Shown: positions 1 to 9,082 of the stretch, one piece after another
Numbering within the stretch: position 1 is the first letter of the stretch
Layout: each line of letters begins with the position of its first letter
DNA from: Promethearchaeota archaeon
GTDB lineage: Archaea > Asgardarchaeota > Lokiarchaeia > Sigyniarchaeales > SOKP01
Direction of reading: 5' to 3'
Length of the DNA stretch: 64,000 nucleotides
Assembly: GCA_019894975.1 (NCBI GenBank)
Contig: JAGXNO010000007.1
Coordinates: 1-64,000 of the forward strand
Made by a program: the position numbers and the translations under genes
Notes under the pieces: generated by a model
The model's input: the letters and a program-made list of their open reading frames with translations, nothing else
Database searches by the model: none
What the model was told of the DNA's origin: nothing

Positions 1-122
1 CTTATGCGGTAGAAAGATATTTTAGAGATGCTAAAATGGGAGAGATCTATGAAGGTACTTCTGAAATTCAAAGGTTAGTTATCGCCACCCAATTGTTAAG
101 AAGAGGCGCTAATATCTTATAG
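1..122 (+). CDS. Acyl-CoA dehydrogenase, C-terminal fragment (5' end outside window)
   Basis: Only the last 39 codons are present, read in the frame beginning at base 3 and ending with TAG at 120-122. The peptide contains [19 protein letters not shown], the classic C-terminal signature of acyl-CoA dehydrogenases (EGTSEIQR binds the FAD/CoA region). The gene lies about 100 bp upstream of etfB-etfA in the same direction, which fits an acyl-CoA dehydrogenase that hands electrons to that flavoprotein. The exact substrate cannot be judged from the fragment. Confidence 0.9.
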   Translation, partial: YAVERYFRDAKMGEIYEGTSEIQRLVIATQLLRRGANIL

Positions 123-227
123 ATTAGATATTGAGATTTTTCTAACTTTTTTTTCTATTAAGGTAAGATTTATTAGAAGACGATCAAATATTGGTTTTAA
201 ATACTAGTTAATAAGCTGAATCCTATC

Positions 228-1034
228 TTGAAAATTTTCGTCTGTATCAAACAAGTGCCAGGAGTATCTGAAGTAAGAATAAACCCAAATACAAATACCC
301 TTATAAGAGAGGGTATTCCCTCCATTACTAATCCATTTGATAAAAATGCTATAGAACTAGCCTTAACAATCAAAGAGAAACATGGTGCTGAAGTAATTGC
401 AATAAGTATGGGCCCACCTCAAGCAGAAGAAGTACTAAGAGAAGCCTTGGCTATGGGTGTTGATAGGGCATTCTTATTAACTGATAGAGCTTTTGCCGGG
501 GCCGATACATTAGCAACTTCTTATACTTTATCAATTGCAATAAAGAAAATATTAAAAGAATCTAAAGAAAGGAGAAATTATCTGGTAATTTGTGGTGCAC
601 AAGCTACAGATGGGGATACGGGTCAAGTGGGACCAGAATTAGCTGAAGAATTAAAAATACCGCAAATTACTTATGTTCAGAAGTTTGAATTAAATGAAAA
701 TAAAATAATAGTAGAAAGAGTATTCAGGTCTGAAGAGGTCGTTATAATTGAATCTCGTTTACCTGCATTGATTTCAGTTTTAAAGGAAATAAATAATCCT
801 AGATACCCTACTACTTCCGGGATAGTAGATGCTTATTCAAAAAAAGAAGTTGTGCATTTTGATGCTGAGGCATTGAAACCAAATAAATCAAAGATTGGAT
901 TAAGTGGTTCAATGACAGAAGTTTGGAAGATTTTTATTCCGGAAAGAAAAGAAGAACAAATTGTTCTTAAAGGAAGTAAAGAAGAAATTGCTAAAGAACT
1001 CTGCAAAAATTTAAAGAACGATAAAATTCTCTGA
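228..1034 (+). CDS. etfB: Electron transfer flavoprotein beta subunit (EtfB/FixA)
   Basis: A 268-residue EtfB, the AMP/FAD-binding small subunit of the cytosolic ETF heterodimer, which carries electrons from acyl-CoA dehydrogenases. The N-terminus (FVCIKQVPG), the NPFDKNAIELAL segment near residue 35 and the ATDGDTGQVGPELAEEL segment near residue 127 are all family landmarks. The last segment resembles the DGDTxQVGP version seen in electron-bifurcating ETFs rather than the mitochondrial type. The start is TTG at 228, which aligns with the usual family N-terminus. The gene is 13 bp from etfA and probably co-transcribed with it. Confidence 0.93.
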   Translation: MKIFVCIKQVPGVSEVRINPNTNTLIREGIPSITNPFDKNAIELALTIKEKHGAEVIAISMGPPQAEEVLREALAMGVDRAFLLTDRAFAGADTLATSYTLSIAIKKILKESKERRNYLVICGAQATDGDTGQVGPELAEELKIPQITYVQKFELNENKIIVERVFRSEEVVIIESRLPALISVLKEINNPRYPTTSGIVDAYSKKEVVHFDAEALKPNKSKIGLSGSMTEVWKIFIPERKEEQIVLKGSKEEIAKELCKNLKNDKIL

Positions 1035-1047
1035 GAGGATTCTATAG

Positions 1048-2250
1048 ATGAGCATATTTATAGATGATGAGCTTTGCACAGGATGTGGAAATTGTGTTGA
1101 TAATTGTCCATTTGTAGGAATTGAAATTTTTGATGGGAAAGCAATATTAACTGAAGAATGTACTTTCTGTGGAGCCTGTCTTGATGTCTGCCCTGTTAAT
1201 GCTATTTTAATTGAAAGAGAGGAATTTCAAATTCAGAAAATTGATCTTTCTCAATATAGGGGAGTATGGGTAATAGCAGAACATTACAAAAATAAAGTTC
1301 ACCCTGTAGTCTTTCAGTTGCTAGGTAAAGGAGGAGAATTAGCAAGAGAATTAGAAGTAAAGTTAACTCTTGTAATTTTGGGAGATAATTTTGAGGGCCA
1401 ATTAGAGGAACTTAACCTATATGGCCCAGATGAGATCTTATATTTGAAGTCTCCGCTCTTGAAACATTATTATTCAGATCTATATGCCCAAGTTTTAACA
1501 GAATTGATTATTGAGAATAAACCAGAAATAATATTAACAGGAGCAACCCCCACTGGAAGAGATTTTGCTCCAAGAATAGCAAAAAGACTCAATGCGGGTT
1601 TAACAGCAGATTGTACAGGATTAGAGATTGATCAAAATACAAGAAATTTATTACAAACGCGTCCTACATTTGGGGGAAGCTTAATGGCAATAATAAAAAC
1701 GCCAAATAGTCGTCCACAAATGGCAACTGTGAGACCAGGAATCTTTAAGGTTGTAGAAAGGCACAATAAAAAAGCTCACGTAAGAAAAATTGAATATAAA
1801 TTGAAAGAGAGAGATTTAGTAACTAAGATTGTTAGAGTAATAGAAAAGGAAAGAAGCTCAGTTAACCTTGAAGATGCAGAAATTATTGTCGCTGGAGGTA
1901 GAGGTGTAGGATCTAGAGATAAATTTAAAATTATTGAAGAACTAGCAGAAGTTTTAGATGCCGAACTAGGAGGTTCACGAGTTACTGTTGAATTAAATTG
2001 GTTAGAACAAGATAGACAAATAGGACAAACAGGTAAAACTGTATCACCCAAATTATATATTGCGTGTGGAATTTCCGGAGCAATCCAGCACTTAGTTGGA
2101 ATGCAAAATTCTGAGATTATTGTAGCCATAAATAAGGATCGAAATGCGCCGATTTTTAAAGTAGCACATTATAGTATCATTGGAGATCTTCATGAAATTG
2201 TTCCAACACTTATAGAAGAAATAAGAAAAATAAAATCTGGGAATTCATGA
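1048..2250 (+). CDS. etfA: Electron transfer flavoprotein alpha subunit with N-terminal 2[4Fe-4S] ferredoxin domain
   Basis: A 400-residue EtfA/FixB. Residues 1-60 form a bacterial-type ferredoxin with two CxxCxxCxxxC sets (C10/13/16/20 and C38/41/44/48). The flavodoxin-like ETF alpha domain follows, then the C-terminal FAD-binding domain from about residue 285 (IIVAGGRGVGS, QIGQTGKTVSPKLYIACGISGA). ETF alpha is normally about 320-330 residues; the excess is the ferredoxin domain, as known in the caffeyl-CoA reductase subunit CarE. A GAGAGGA ribosome-binding site overlaps the etfB stop. The extra clusters could pass electrons to or from ferredoxin, suggesting bifurcation or confurcation; this is inferred, not shown. 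Confidence 0.93.
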   Translation: MSIFIDDELCTGCGNCVDNCPFVGIEIFDGKAILTEECTFCGACLDVCPVNAILIEREEFQIQKIDLSQYRGVWVIAEHYKNKVHPVVFQLLGKGGELARELEVKLTLVILGDNFEGQLEELNLYGPDEILYLKSPLLKHYYSDLYAQVLTELIIENKPEIILTGATPTGRDFAPRIAKRLNAGLTADCTGLEIDQNTRNLLQTRPTFGGSLMAIIKTPNSRPQMATVRPGIFKVVERHNKKAHVRKIEYKLKERDLVTKIVRVIEKERSSVNLEDAEIIVAGGRGVGSRDKFKIIEELAEVLDAELGGSRVTVELNWLEQDRQIGQTGKTVSPKLYIACGISGAIQHLVGMQNSEIIVAINKDRNAPIFKVAHYSIIGDLHEIVPTLIEEIRKIKSGNS

Positions 2251-3104
2251 TAACAATACCGTTGTTTCTTCACAATCCTATAAAGACTTTAATTATTTAG
2301 TAAAAAGATTATGATATAATTAGATAAATATAAAACAAATAGGATATATGAGACTTTTAATAGAAAAAAAATAATGGAATGAATTTTTAGTCAAATTATT
2401 GTGGAGGAATAAATTATGGGCTAAAAAGGAACATTCCACTACAAGAAAAAAAAATAATTTTTTTTCTATTATATAACTAGCAATCTATCCTAATAAATCT
2501 TTCGACAAAGCGTCAATTTTATGAACGCTCTATTCTATTATTCTGTAAATTTTATTGTTAGGGTAGTATTTTGCGATTAAGATTTTAAGGTTTCTTTATT
2601 ACATCCTTATTTTAAAAATAAAAGCTAAAAGAGCTCATAAATTAAATGCATAAAAAAAATTTTTCTTGAAAAATTGGGAAATAAAAACGATTTTTTCTAA
2701 AGTTATTACCCGAATTTTTGATCTAAAAGTTTTTATAAAATTTCTGATCGAAAACTAATCGTAAATTTATTAAGATCTTAATAAGGATGAATTCGGTTTA
2801 AATCAATCAAAATCGCTAAAACATTTGAAATTATTTCCATAATCATTATATATCTTATAATATCTCTGGTATTTTGATTTACAATGAGATTTTGGATAAT
2901 TTATTAAAAATATCTCATGCATTTCTTAAAACCTTTATGATAAATGTTTAGCCAGTATTTAATCTACATATTTTTTTTCCAATTGTTACTTAAAATTTCC
3001 TTGAGCAAGAGCAAATATAAATTGATAAACCCTATTTAGATCTTAATTAAATTATAAAATTAACATAGTATAAACTAGAGTCATCCAAAAAAAGAGGTTT
3101 TATC
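2251..3104. other. 854-bp AT-rich intergenic region without a recognisable gene
   Basis: No reading frame of convincing length or recognisable content on either strand and no tRNA-like fold was seen. It holds a perfect 18-bp palindrome at 2767-2784 (TTATTAAGATCTTAATAA) and long A/T runs. A GGAGG-like motif followed by a two-codon frame (ATG GGC TAA) lies near 2402-2424 and is probably chance. The 3' part must contain the promoter for the membrane protein at 3105. An unrecognised small RNA or decayed gene cannot be excluded. Confidence 0.5.
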
Positions 3105-3623
3105 ATGTCAGGTGAAGGATCTGGAAAAAAGCGTTATGTTCCATTTGTAGGACTTCTCGAGGATTATGTAGGTAGATCTCCTTGGGATTATTATAGTTGG
3201 GGTCATATCGCTTTTGGAATTGGAGCATTTTCAATATTTTCGTTGATGATAACACTTTGGGAACTTTTTATCGGACCTTCCGGATTAGCATGGTATTTTA
3301 TCCTGATTTTTGTTATTATAGTTGGTGTAGGATGGGAAATTATTGAAAACACAATTCTCTGGAAATTGGGAGTAAAATACGAAAATAGGAAGGACAGTTT
3401 TATCAACGCCCTTTTTGATATTCTTTTTGTAATTCTTGGTGGGTTGGCAACGTGGTTACTTAAATGGATAATAATGGATGTTATGGGAGAATTAGGAAGA
3501 TGGTTTTATCTTTCAGCAATCATCCTATTTGTTATTATCTTAATTGCATATTTCATTGGATTTTTCATAACTAATGAGAAAACTAAAAAAGCAAGAAAAG
3601 ATTTGGGTAAATTAATAAGTTAA
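3105..3623 (+). CDS. Four-helix membrane protein, possibly DUF2585/VanZ-like
   Basis: A 172-residue integral membrane protein with hydrophobic segments at about 32-53, 59-80, 101-119 and 131-155 and charged ends. Polar residues sit inside the helices in a pattern seen in the DUF2585-like family: H34 in the first helix, WExxEN (W77, E78, E81, N82) in the second and DSxxNxxxD (D97, S98, N101, D105) before a glycine pair in the third. The family has no known activity, and the assignment is by motif recall only. The gene stands alone behind a long intergenic region, with a GAGGT ribosome-binding site about 8 bp before the ATG. Confidence 0.6.
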   Translation: MSGEGSGKKRYVPFVGLLEDYVGRSPWDYYSWGHIAFGIGAFSIFSLMITLWELFIGPSGLAWYFILIFVIIVGVGWEIIENTILWKLGVKYENRKDSFINALFDILFVILGGLATWLLKWIIMDVMGELGRWFYLSAIILFVIILIAYFIGFFITNEKTKKARKDLGKLIS

Positions 3624-3837
3624 ATTCATTTATTAACTTCTATTTTTTCTTTTATATTCTTTATATTTCTGAAAATGTCTTTATTTGGTTCAGAAATGTT
3701 TTTATTTTCTTTTTTAAGGATTAAATCATGGGAGATCATTCCCATTATGATTGATCATCTATAAGTTAATTAAAAACTAGTAATTAAGTAGAACTAGAAA
3801 TATTTTTTATACCATAAGGTAATCATATTCAAGCATT

Positions 3838-4455
3838 ATGGATCTTAAGAGTTTTAACATATTGATGGTTGGTATAGGTGGTCAAGGTGTTATTAGAGCC
3901 ATCCAAATTCTCACTTGGGCGGCTTTATTAGATGACTATAAAGTTCGCACAGCAGAAACACATGGTATGGCCCAGAGAGGAGGTTCAGTATCGTCATTTT
4001 TGCGGTTTGGGTATGAAGTTGAGGGTCCTTTAATCCCAAGTGGGAATTCTCAAATTATTATTGCTCTTGAAGCAAGCGAAGCCGCAAGATATTTTAGGTA
4101 TGCAAATTCAGATACTATTTTCCTTATAAATGACAAAATTATTGTACCTCCTACTGTTCAATTGTTAAATATGGAATACCCAGATCTTAATTCAATAGGA
4201 AGCTTTCTAAAGCAAATATCTACTAATGTCTTTTTCATTAAAGGTCATGAAGAGGCATTAAAAGCAGGAGATCTTCGTTCTTTAAATGTCTATATGATAG
4301 GTGTTTTAGTAGGATCAAATCAGTTACCTATCAAACAAAAAACACTTGAAAATTCAATTAGAAGATTTATCCCTAGGAAAGCTCAGGAAATTAATAAAAT
4401 TGCGTTTAATATTGGAATTGAAAAAGGAAAGTTAATAAAAGGAGATATAAAATGA
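3838..4455 (+). CDS. iorB: Indolepyruvate:ferredoxin oxidoreductase beta subunit
   Basis: A 205-residue gamma-domain type subunit of the 2-oxoacid:ferredoxin oxidoreductase family. The start (NILMVGIGGQGVIRAIQILTWAAL) and the following TAETHGMAQRGGSVSSFLRFG segment match IorB, the small partner of the thiamine-diphosphate subunit IorA. The enzyme oxidatively decarboxylates aryl 2-oxoacids made by transamination of Trp, Phe and Tyr, yielding aryl-acyl-CoA and reduced ferredoxin. The stop overlaps the iorA start by 4 bp (ATGA), indicating translational coupling. IorB first, then IorA, is an accepted order in archaea. Confidence 0.92.
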   Translation: MDLKSFNILMVGIGGQGVIRAIQILTWAALLDDYKVRTAETHGMAQRGGSVSSFLRFGYEVEGPLIPSGNSQIIIALEASEAARYFRYANSDTIFLINDKIIVPPTVQLLNMEYPDLNSIGSFLKQISTNVFFIKGHEEALKAGDLRSLNVYMIGVLVGSNQLPIKQKTLENSIRRFIPRKAQEINKIAFNIGIEKGKLIKGDIK

Positions 4456-6353
4456 GTTTACCACATTTTGCCGTTAGCAATCCCGGAAGTCATGTGATTC
4501 TTTTAGGAAATGAAGCGATAGCACGCGGTATATTAGAAGCAGGAGTTATAATTGGTGCGGGATATCCCGGAACACCATCATCTGAGATTTTATCTACACT
4601 TGCAATGATGTATCCATATTTCTCGTATCTAAAAATAGAATGGAGTATAAATGAAAAGGTAGCATTTGAGGTTGCATATGGGGGTTCAATGTCAAATGTG
4701 CGATCAGTTGTGTGTATGAAACATGTTGGCCTAAATGTAGCATCAGATGCATTTATGACTGCAGCTTATGCGGGAGCACGAGGAGGAATGGTGGTAGTTT
4801 CAGCAGATGATCCGAATTGTTATTCATCACAAAATGAACAAGATAATCGATATTATGGTTTACATGCCTTAGTTCCTGTTTTTGAACCTGCAACACCTCA
4901 AGAAGCAAAAGATTTAATTAAATATGCATTTGATTTTTCTGAAAGATTTCAAACTCTTGTATTATTTCGAACAACCACCCGATTGAATCATGGACGTGGT
5001 GATGTGGTACTTGGGGAGATTAAGAAAATTAATAGAGAGTATGGATTTGATTGGGATAGATCACGCTGGGTATGTTTACCTTCTCATTCACGTGTACTGC
5101 GTCTTAGGTTACTTGAAAGGTTAAAAGAAATTTCTGATTTTGCTGATAATTTCCCCTTTAACTCTCTTCAAATTTCAAAGAAAAAGGTTACTGGAAAAAA
5201 GATTGGTTTTATTTCAGCTGGAGTTCCATACTCCCATCTAATTGATGCTCTTAATCAGTTTGGGATAAAAGATGACGTTTCAATTCTGAAACTAGGGATG
5301 GTATACCCTCCTCCAAAAAACCTTATAAAAAAGCTCTTCTCCTCAGTTGATAAAATTCTAGTCATAGAAGAATTAGAACCATTCATAGAAAACATCGTAA
5401 AACAAATAGCTTATGAAGAAGGATTATCAAAAGAAATAGAGATTCATGGTAAAGACATGTTTCCTCAGAATGGAGAGTTTTTACCTGAACTTTATCTAGA
5501 AAACTTAGCCGATATTATGAACTTAGAATACAATAGAATACCAGTCCCAAATGATATGATAATAATCCCTCCAAGACTTCCTATCCTCTGCTCGGGATGT
5601 TCTCACCGTGCTAGTTTTTATGCTATAAAACAAGTAGAAAAAAAAATGAAAACTAAATTTGTCAATTCATCTGATATAGGATGTTATACATTAGCAGTCT
5701 ACAAACCTCTTGAAGGATTGGACACAGAAGTTTGTATGGGAGGATCAATTGGTCTTGCAAATGGGATTTCGAAAATTCAATCCAATGAGAACCCAGTTTT
5801 AGCTATTTTGGGGGATTCTACTTTTTTTCATTCTGGTATCCCTGCACTAATAAATGCAGTTTATAATCAGAATAATATATTGGTTGTTATATTAGATAAT
5901 AGATCAACAAGCATGACAGGATTCCAAGAAAATCCTGGAACAGGAATCAAGATCACAAAAGAAGTAGGTACAAAAATAATTATCGAAGATCTAGTCAAAG
6001 GATGTGGTGTCTCATCAGAAAATCTATGGGTTGAAGATTCTAATAATTTAAAGAATATGATTGATAAATTAGAGGAAGCAGTTAAAGCGAAAGGTGTTAG
6101 GGTTTTCATATCGAGACATACATGTTCTTTAGTAGAATTAAATGAATTCAAATCAAAAGAAATTGTACCTCCGATTGTGAAAGTGGATTCAGAAAAATGT
6201 ATAGGATGCCTCATCTGCGTTAATAAATTTGGTTGTCCTTCAATAATATTCGACGGAAAACAAAAGAAAGCAAAAATAGAACAGGATACATGTAGAGGAT
6301 GTAAAGTATGTATTGATGTTTGCATTCATGATGCAATATATGAGGAGGAGTAA
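4452..6353 (+). CDS. iorA: Indolepyruvate:ferredoxin oxidoreductase alpha subunit
   Basis: A 633-residue IorA. The N-terminal pyrimidine-binding half has GAGYPGTPSSEI near residue 36. The C-terminal thiamine-diphosphate half has CSGCSHRASF near 378 and GDSTFFHSGIPALINAVYNQ with DNRSTSMTGFQ near 455-490. A C-terminal ferredoxin domain carries two cysteine sets, CIGCLIC...C and CRGCKVCIDVC. All cluster ligands appear present, although the first set has a longer spacing (CxxCxxCxxxxxC) as is usual for IorA. The length is normal for the family. The gene is translationally coupled to iorB and followed 7 bp later by an acyl-CoA-ligase alpha subunit. Confidence 0.94.
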   Translation: MSLPHFAVSNPGSHVILLGNEAIARGILEAGVIIGAGYPGTPSSEILSTLAMMYPYFSYLKIEWSINEKVAFEVAYGGSMSNVRSVVCMKHVGLNVASDAFMTAAYAGARGGMVVVSADDPNCYSSQNEQDNRYYGLHALVPVFEPATPQEAKDLIKYAFDFSERFQTLVLFRTTTRLNHGRGDVVLGEIKKINREYGFDWDRSRWVCLPSHSRVLRLRLLERLKEISDFADNFPFNSLQISKKKVTGKKIGFISAGVPYSHLIDALNQFGIKDDVSILKLGMVYPPPKNLIKKLFSSVDKILVIEELEPFIENIVKQIAYEEGLSKEIEIHGKDMFPQNGEFLPELYLENLADIMNLEYNRIPVPNDMIIIPPRLPILCSGCSHRASFYAIKQVEKKMKTKFVNSSDIGCYTLAVYKPLEGLDTEVCMGGSIGLANGISKIQSNENPVLAILGDSTFFHSGIPALINAVYNQNNILVVILDNRSTSMTGFQENPGTGIKITKEVGTKIIIEDLVKGCGVSSENLWVEDSNNLKNMIDKLEEAVKAKGVRVFISRHTCSLVELNEFKSKEIVPPIVKVDSEKCIGCLICVNKFGCPSIIFDGKQKKAKIEQDTCRGCKVCIDVCIHDAIYEEE

Positions 6354-6360
6354 TAATACA

Positions 6361-7743
6361 ATGGTTTCTTTTTTCTTTTACCCAAAAACAATTGCTGTAA
6401 TCGGAGCAACAAATAATCCAAAAAAATTTGGGAATGCAGTCACCGTCAACCTTCTAAATAATAAAAACCTCAAAAGTCAAGTATTTCTTGTTTCTCATAA
6501 AGGTCAAGAAATCGGAGGTTTGAGAACCTATAAATCTATTTTAGAGATTCAAAGCGAAATAGACATTGCGATAATTTTAGTTCCTGCAAAAGTCATCGAT
6601 GACGTTATAGATCAATGTTTAAAGAAAAAAGTTAAAGGAATTATTATTATTACTGCCGGTTTTGGTGAAATAGATGAAGAAGGAAAAAAGAAGGAGCAAG
6701 AAATAGCTTTAAAAAGTGATAATACAGGAATACGTATTATAGGCCCAAACTGTGTAGGATTGCAGAATTTAGATATTGGATTAAATGCTTCATTTATTCA
6801 AACAGCACCTATAGGAAATATTAGCATGATTAGTCAATCAGGTTCATTTGGATGTGCGAGTTTTTATGCAATGGAACGTGAATATATTGGTTGTTCAAAA
6901 TTTGCTAATATCGGTAATAGTATCGATGTTTCTTTCAATGAAATACTAGAATATTTCAAAACTGATCAAAATACACGAATTATAAGTATTTATATGGAGA
7001 CAATTGAAAGTGGGAAAGAATTTGTAAAGATTCTTAAAGAAATAATAAGAATAAAGCCTATTGTAGTATTGAAGGGTGGTAGAACTAATTATGGAATGAA
7101 AGCTGCTAGTAGTCATACAGGTTCAATAGCAACCAATTATAAAATGTTTAAAACATCATTAAAACAAACGGGAGTAGTATTATGTGAAAATGTTAATGAC
7201 TTTATTACTGCTCTTAAGACATTTTCATATTTACCAATTCCTGAGGGAGAGAGAATTGGTGTTCTTACTAATAGTGGTGGGAGTTCAGTATTGTTTAGTG
7301 ATAAAGCAGAAGGTTTTAATTTATCCATGGCGGAGTTTTCTGATGAATTTAAAGCCAAAATTTCTCCATATTTAATCCCACTGGTAAAATTAGTAAATCC
7401 ACTTGATATGATTGGAGGTGCTAATGAATCTACGTATTACAACATAACTAAAATTATGTTAGAAGAGCCTACTATTGATATTGTTGTAGCATGTGTAGTT
7501 ATCCCCCCATTTTTAAAGATGAAATCGGATGAGCATTATAGAGGAATTATACGTGCATGGAATGATACTGGAAGAAAGAAGCCATTAATACCGTTATTAA
7601 TGTTTAGTGAAGATTTCATTATTTTACGAGAACATTCAAAGAGAGAGAAATCAACTATCTTTTTCACACCTCATGATGCGGCTTATGCAATAAGAATTTT
7701 AATTGAAAGAATGAAATTATTGAAGAAACTTGAAAGATTATAA
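6361..7743 (+). CDS. ADP-forming acyl-CoA (acetyl-CoA) synthetase alpha-subunit-like protein
   Basis: 460 residues from the ATG at 6361. It contains a CoA-binding Rossmann domain (IAVIGATNNPKKFG), a succinyl-CoA-ligase-like middle domain and the phosphohistidine motif SSHTGSIA, the site phosphorylated in archaeal ADP-forming acetate-CoA ligases. A longer frame from 6313 would overlap iorA by 41 bp. I prefer 6361 because GAGGAGGAG (6342-6350) sits just upstream and the family begins at this point. Directly after iorBA it would turn aryl-acetyl-CoA into free acid plus ATP. No ATP-grasp beta subunit is fused or adjacent, so a partner must be encoded elsewhere. Confidence 0.88.
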   Translation: MVSFFFYPKTIAVIGATNNPKKFGNAVTVNLLNNKNLKSQVFLVSHKGQEIGGLRTYKSILEIQSEIDIAIILVPAKVIDDVIDQCLKKKVKGIIIITAGFGEIDEEGKKKEQEIALKSDNTGIRIIGPNCVGLQNLDIGLNASFIQTAPIGNISMISQSGSFGCASFYAMEREYIGCSKFANIGNSIDVSFNEILEYFKTDQNTRIISIYMETIESGKEFVKILKEIIRIKPIVVLKGGRTNYGMKAASSHTGSIATNYKMFKTSLKQTGVVLCENVNDFITALKTFSYLPIPEGERIGVLTNSGGSSVLFSDKAEGFNLSMAEFSDEFKAKISPYLIPLVKLVNPLDMIGGANESTYYNITKIMLEEPTIDIVVACVVIPPFLKMKSDEHYRGIIRAWNDTGRKKPLIPLLMFSEDFIILREHSKREKSTIFFTPHDAAYAIRILIERMKLLKKLERL

Positions 7744-7763
7744 AAAAAGTTAAGTAGATAATT

Positions 7764-8168
7764 CTAATCTGCTATTGTAAACTTGTTCTTTTGGAGAATT
7801 TGTATGGCGTCTTCAATAATATCCTCTTCTACACGTACTATAAGCATTGAGTCATTTTTTACAAGTGTAGAATAACAATAATCAATATTAATTTTATTAT
7901 CCCCCAATGTTTTAGTAATTAGATATAAAGCATCGGGTTTATCATTTAACTTAATAGCAATTACCTCTGTAGTAGAAAGAAGATAGTCCTCTTTCTCTAA
8001 AAGATTAATACAATCATCTGGTTTGTCAACTAACAACAATAACAAACCGTATTCAGATGTTTTAGCAACTGTTAAAGCTCTAATAAAGATCTTATTATCC
8101 ATTAAAAGTTTAACAAATTTAGCTAATACACCTGGACGGTCTTCGAGAAATACGCTCAGTTGAATCAT
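7764..8168 (-). CDS. Tandem ACT-domain protein
   Basis: A 134-residue protein made of two ACT domains. The first begins IQLSVFLEDRPGVLAKFVKLL at the extreme N-terminus; the second starts around residue 68 with AIKLNDKPDALYLITKTLGDN. Free-standing two-ACT proteins of this size are usually amino-acid-sensing regulators, and many occur near indolepyruvate oxidoreductase and phenylacetate-CoA ligase genes in archaea. Here the gene converges on the iorBA-acyl-CoA ligase operon, which agrees with a role in sensing aromatic or branched amino acids. No catalytic or DNA-binding domain is present. Confidence 0.82.
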   Translation of the reverse strand: MIQLSVFLEDRPGVLAKFVKLLMDNKIFIRALTVAKTSEYGLLLLLVDKPDDCINLLEKEDYLLSTTEVIAIKLNDKPDALYLITKTLGDNKINIDYCYSTLVKNDSMLIVRVEEDIIEDAIQILQKNKFTIAD

Positions 8169-8304
8169 TATGGGGTCATTTTTTTTATTTAACTAAATAG
8201 ATGTAAATCTTAATATTACTTTTTTTTTAAATTTAGTAAATAAAAATAAGTTTGTTGAAAATATATTTATCCCAATGTAAGTGAACTGCTGAAAATCACA
8301 ATTA

Positions 8305-9063
8305 ATGACAAAAGATTTTTACGATAAACATAAGAACTTTTCTTCTAGAACATTAATAGAATATTATATTTCTCCCGGTATAAAGTGCAAATTCGATCTT
8401 TTAAAGACGCATATTAATACTAAAAAAATTTATAATTATGGAATCGATCTTGGCTCATCTGGGAATTCATTCTTATTCTTTTTAGATATTGTAAATCAAA
8501 AATTTTCTTTAGATATAGCAGATCTCCCCTTAAAACAATATCAGGACAAAAAGAATTGGTATCCATTATGTGGGGACCTTATGAAACTACCTTATAGAGA
8601 CGAAACTTTTGATTTCTTAAGCGTGCTTGACGTAATTGAACATATTGAAGAAGATATATCCGCAATTTCTGAGATGAGTAGAATCTTAAAGAAAAATGGG
8701 ATTCTTATAATTAGCGTACCTCATCGAATGAAGTATTATACAAACCAAGATAGATTAATTGGTCACTATAGACGATACGAAATAAACCAACTTATCTCTA
8801 ATTTCAATAAATTTAACTTAAGGAACTTAAAAACTTTTGGAGTATATGGTAGTATGATGAAAATAGCAGATATCCAGACTATAAATCCAAAAAAAATCGA
8901 AGAGAACCTGTTAAGCCTAAGAAATAAATATCAATATAGTATTGGTTTCAGAGCTTTATGGAATATTATCGTTAAATTTTTGTCCAATTTAATGAAAATA
9001 GATGCTAAATATAGAACAATTAATAAAATCAGAAACGTAGGTTTAATTTTCATAAAGAAATAG
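8305..9063 (+). CDS. Class I SAM-dependent methyltransferase
   Basis: A 252-residue methyltransferase. Motif I is YGIDLGSSGNSF near residue 46, an acidic residue ends strand 2 (LDIAD), motif II/III is DFLSVLDVIEHIEED near residue 106, and the post-motif ILKKNGILIISVPHR is typical of the Methyltransf_11/UbiE-like group. The substrate cannot be predicted. The RYEINQL segment after the core resembles that of sugar, lipid or quinone O-methyltransferases that sit in glycan loci. The gene is monocistronic between convergent neighbours. Confidence 0.85.
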   Translation: MTKDFYDKHKNFSSRTLIEYYISPGIKCKFDLLKTHINTKKIYNYGIDLGSSGNSFLFFLDIVNQKFSLDIADLPLKQYQDKKNWYPLCGDLMKLPYRDETFDFLSVLDVIEHIEEDISAISEMSRILKKNGILIISVPHRMKYYTNQDRLIGHYRRYEINQLISNFNKFNLRNLKTFGVYGSMMKIADIQTINPKKIEENLLSLRNKYQYSIGFRALWNIIVKFLSNLMKIDAKYRTINKIRNVGLIFIKK

Positions 9064-9082
9064 AAAAATTACTTCAATACTA

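Noticed and set aside
2402-2424. GGAGG motif followed by a two-codon frame ATG GGC TAA
   Set aside because: Minimal frame; no support beyond a chance purine run in AT-rich DNA.
6313-6360. Upstream extension of the acyl-CoA ligase alpha gene to 6313
   Set aside because: It would overlap iorA by 41 bp and encode a Met-rich stretch absent from the family; a good ribosome-binding site precedes the ATG at 6361.
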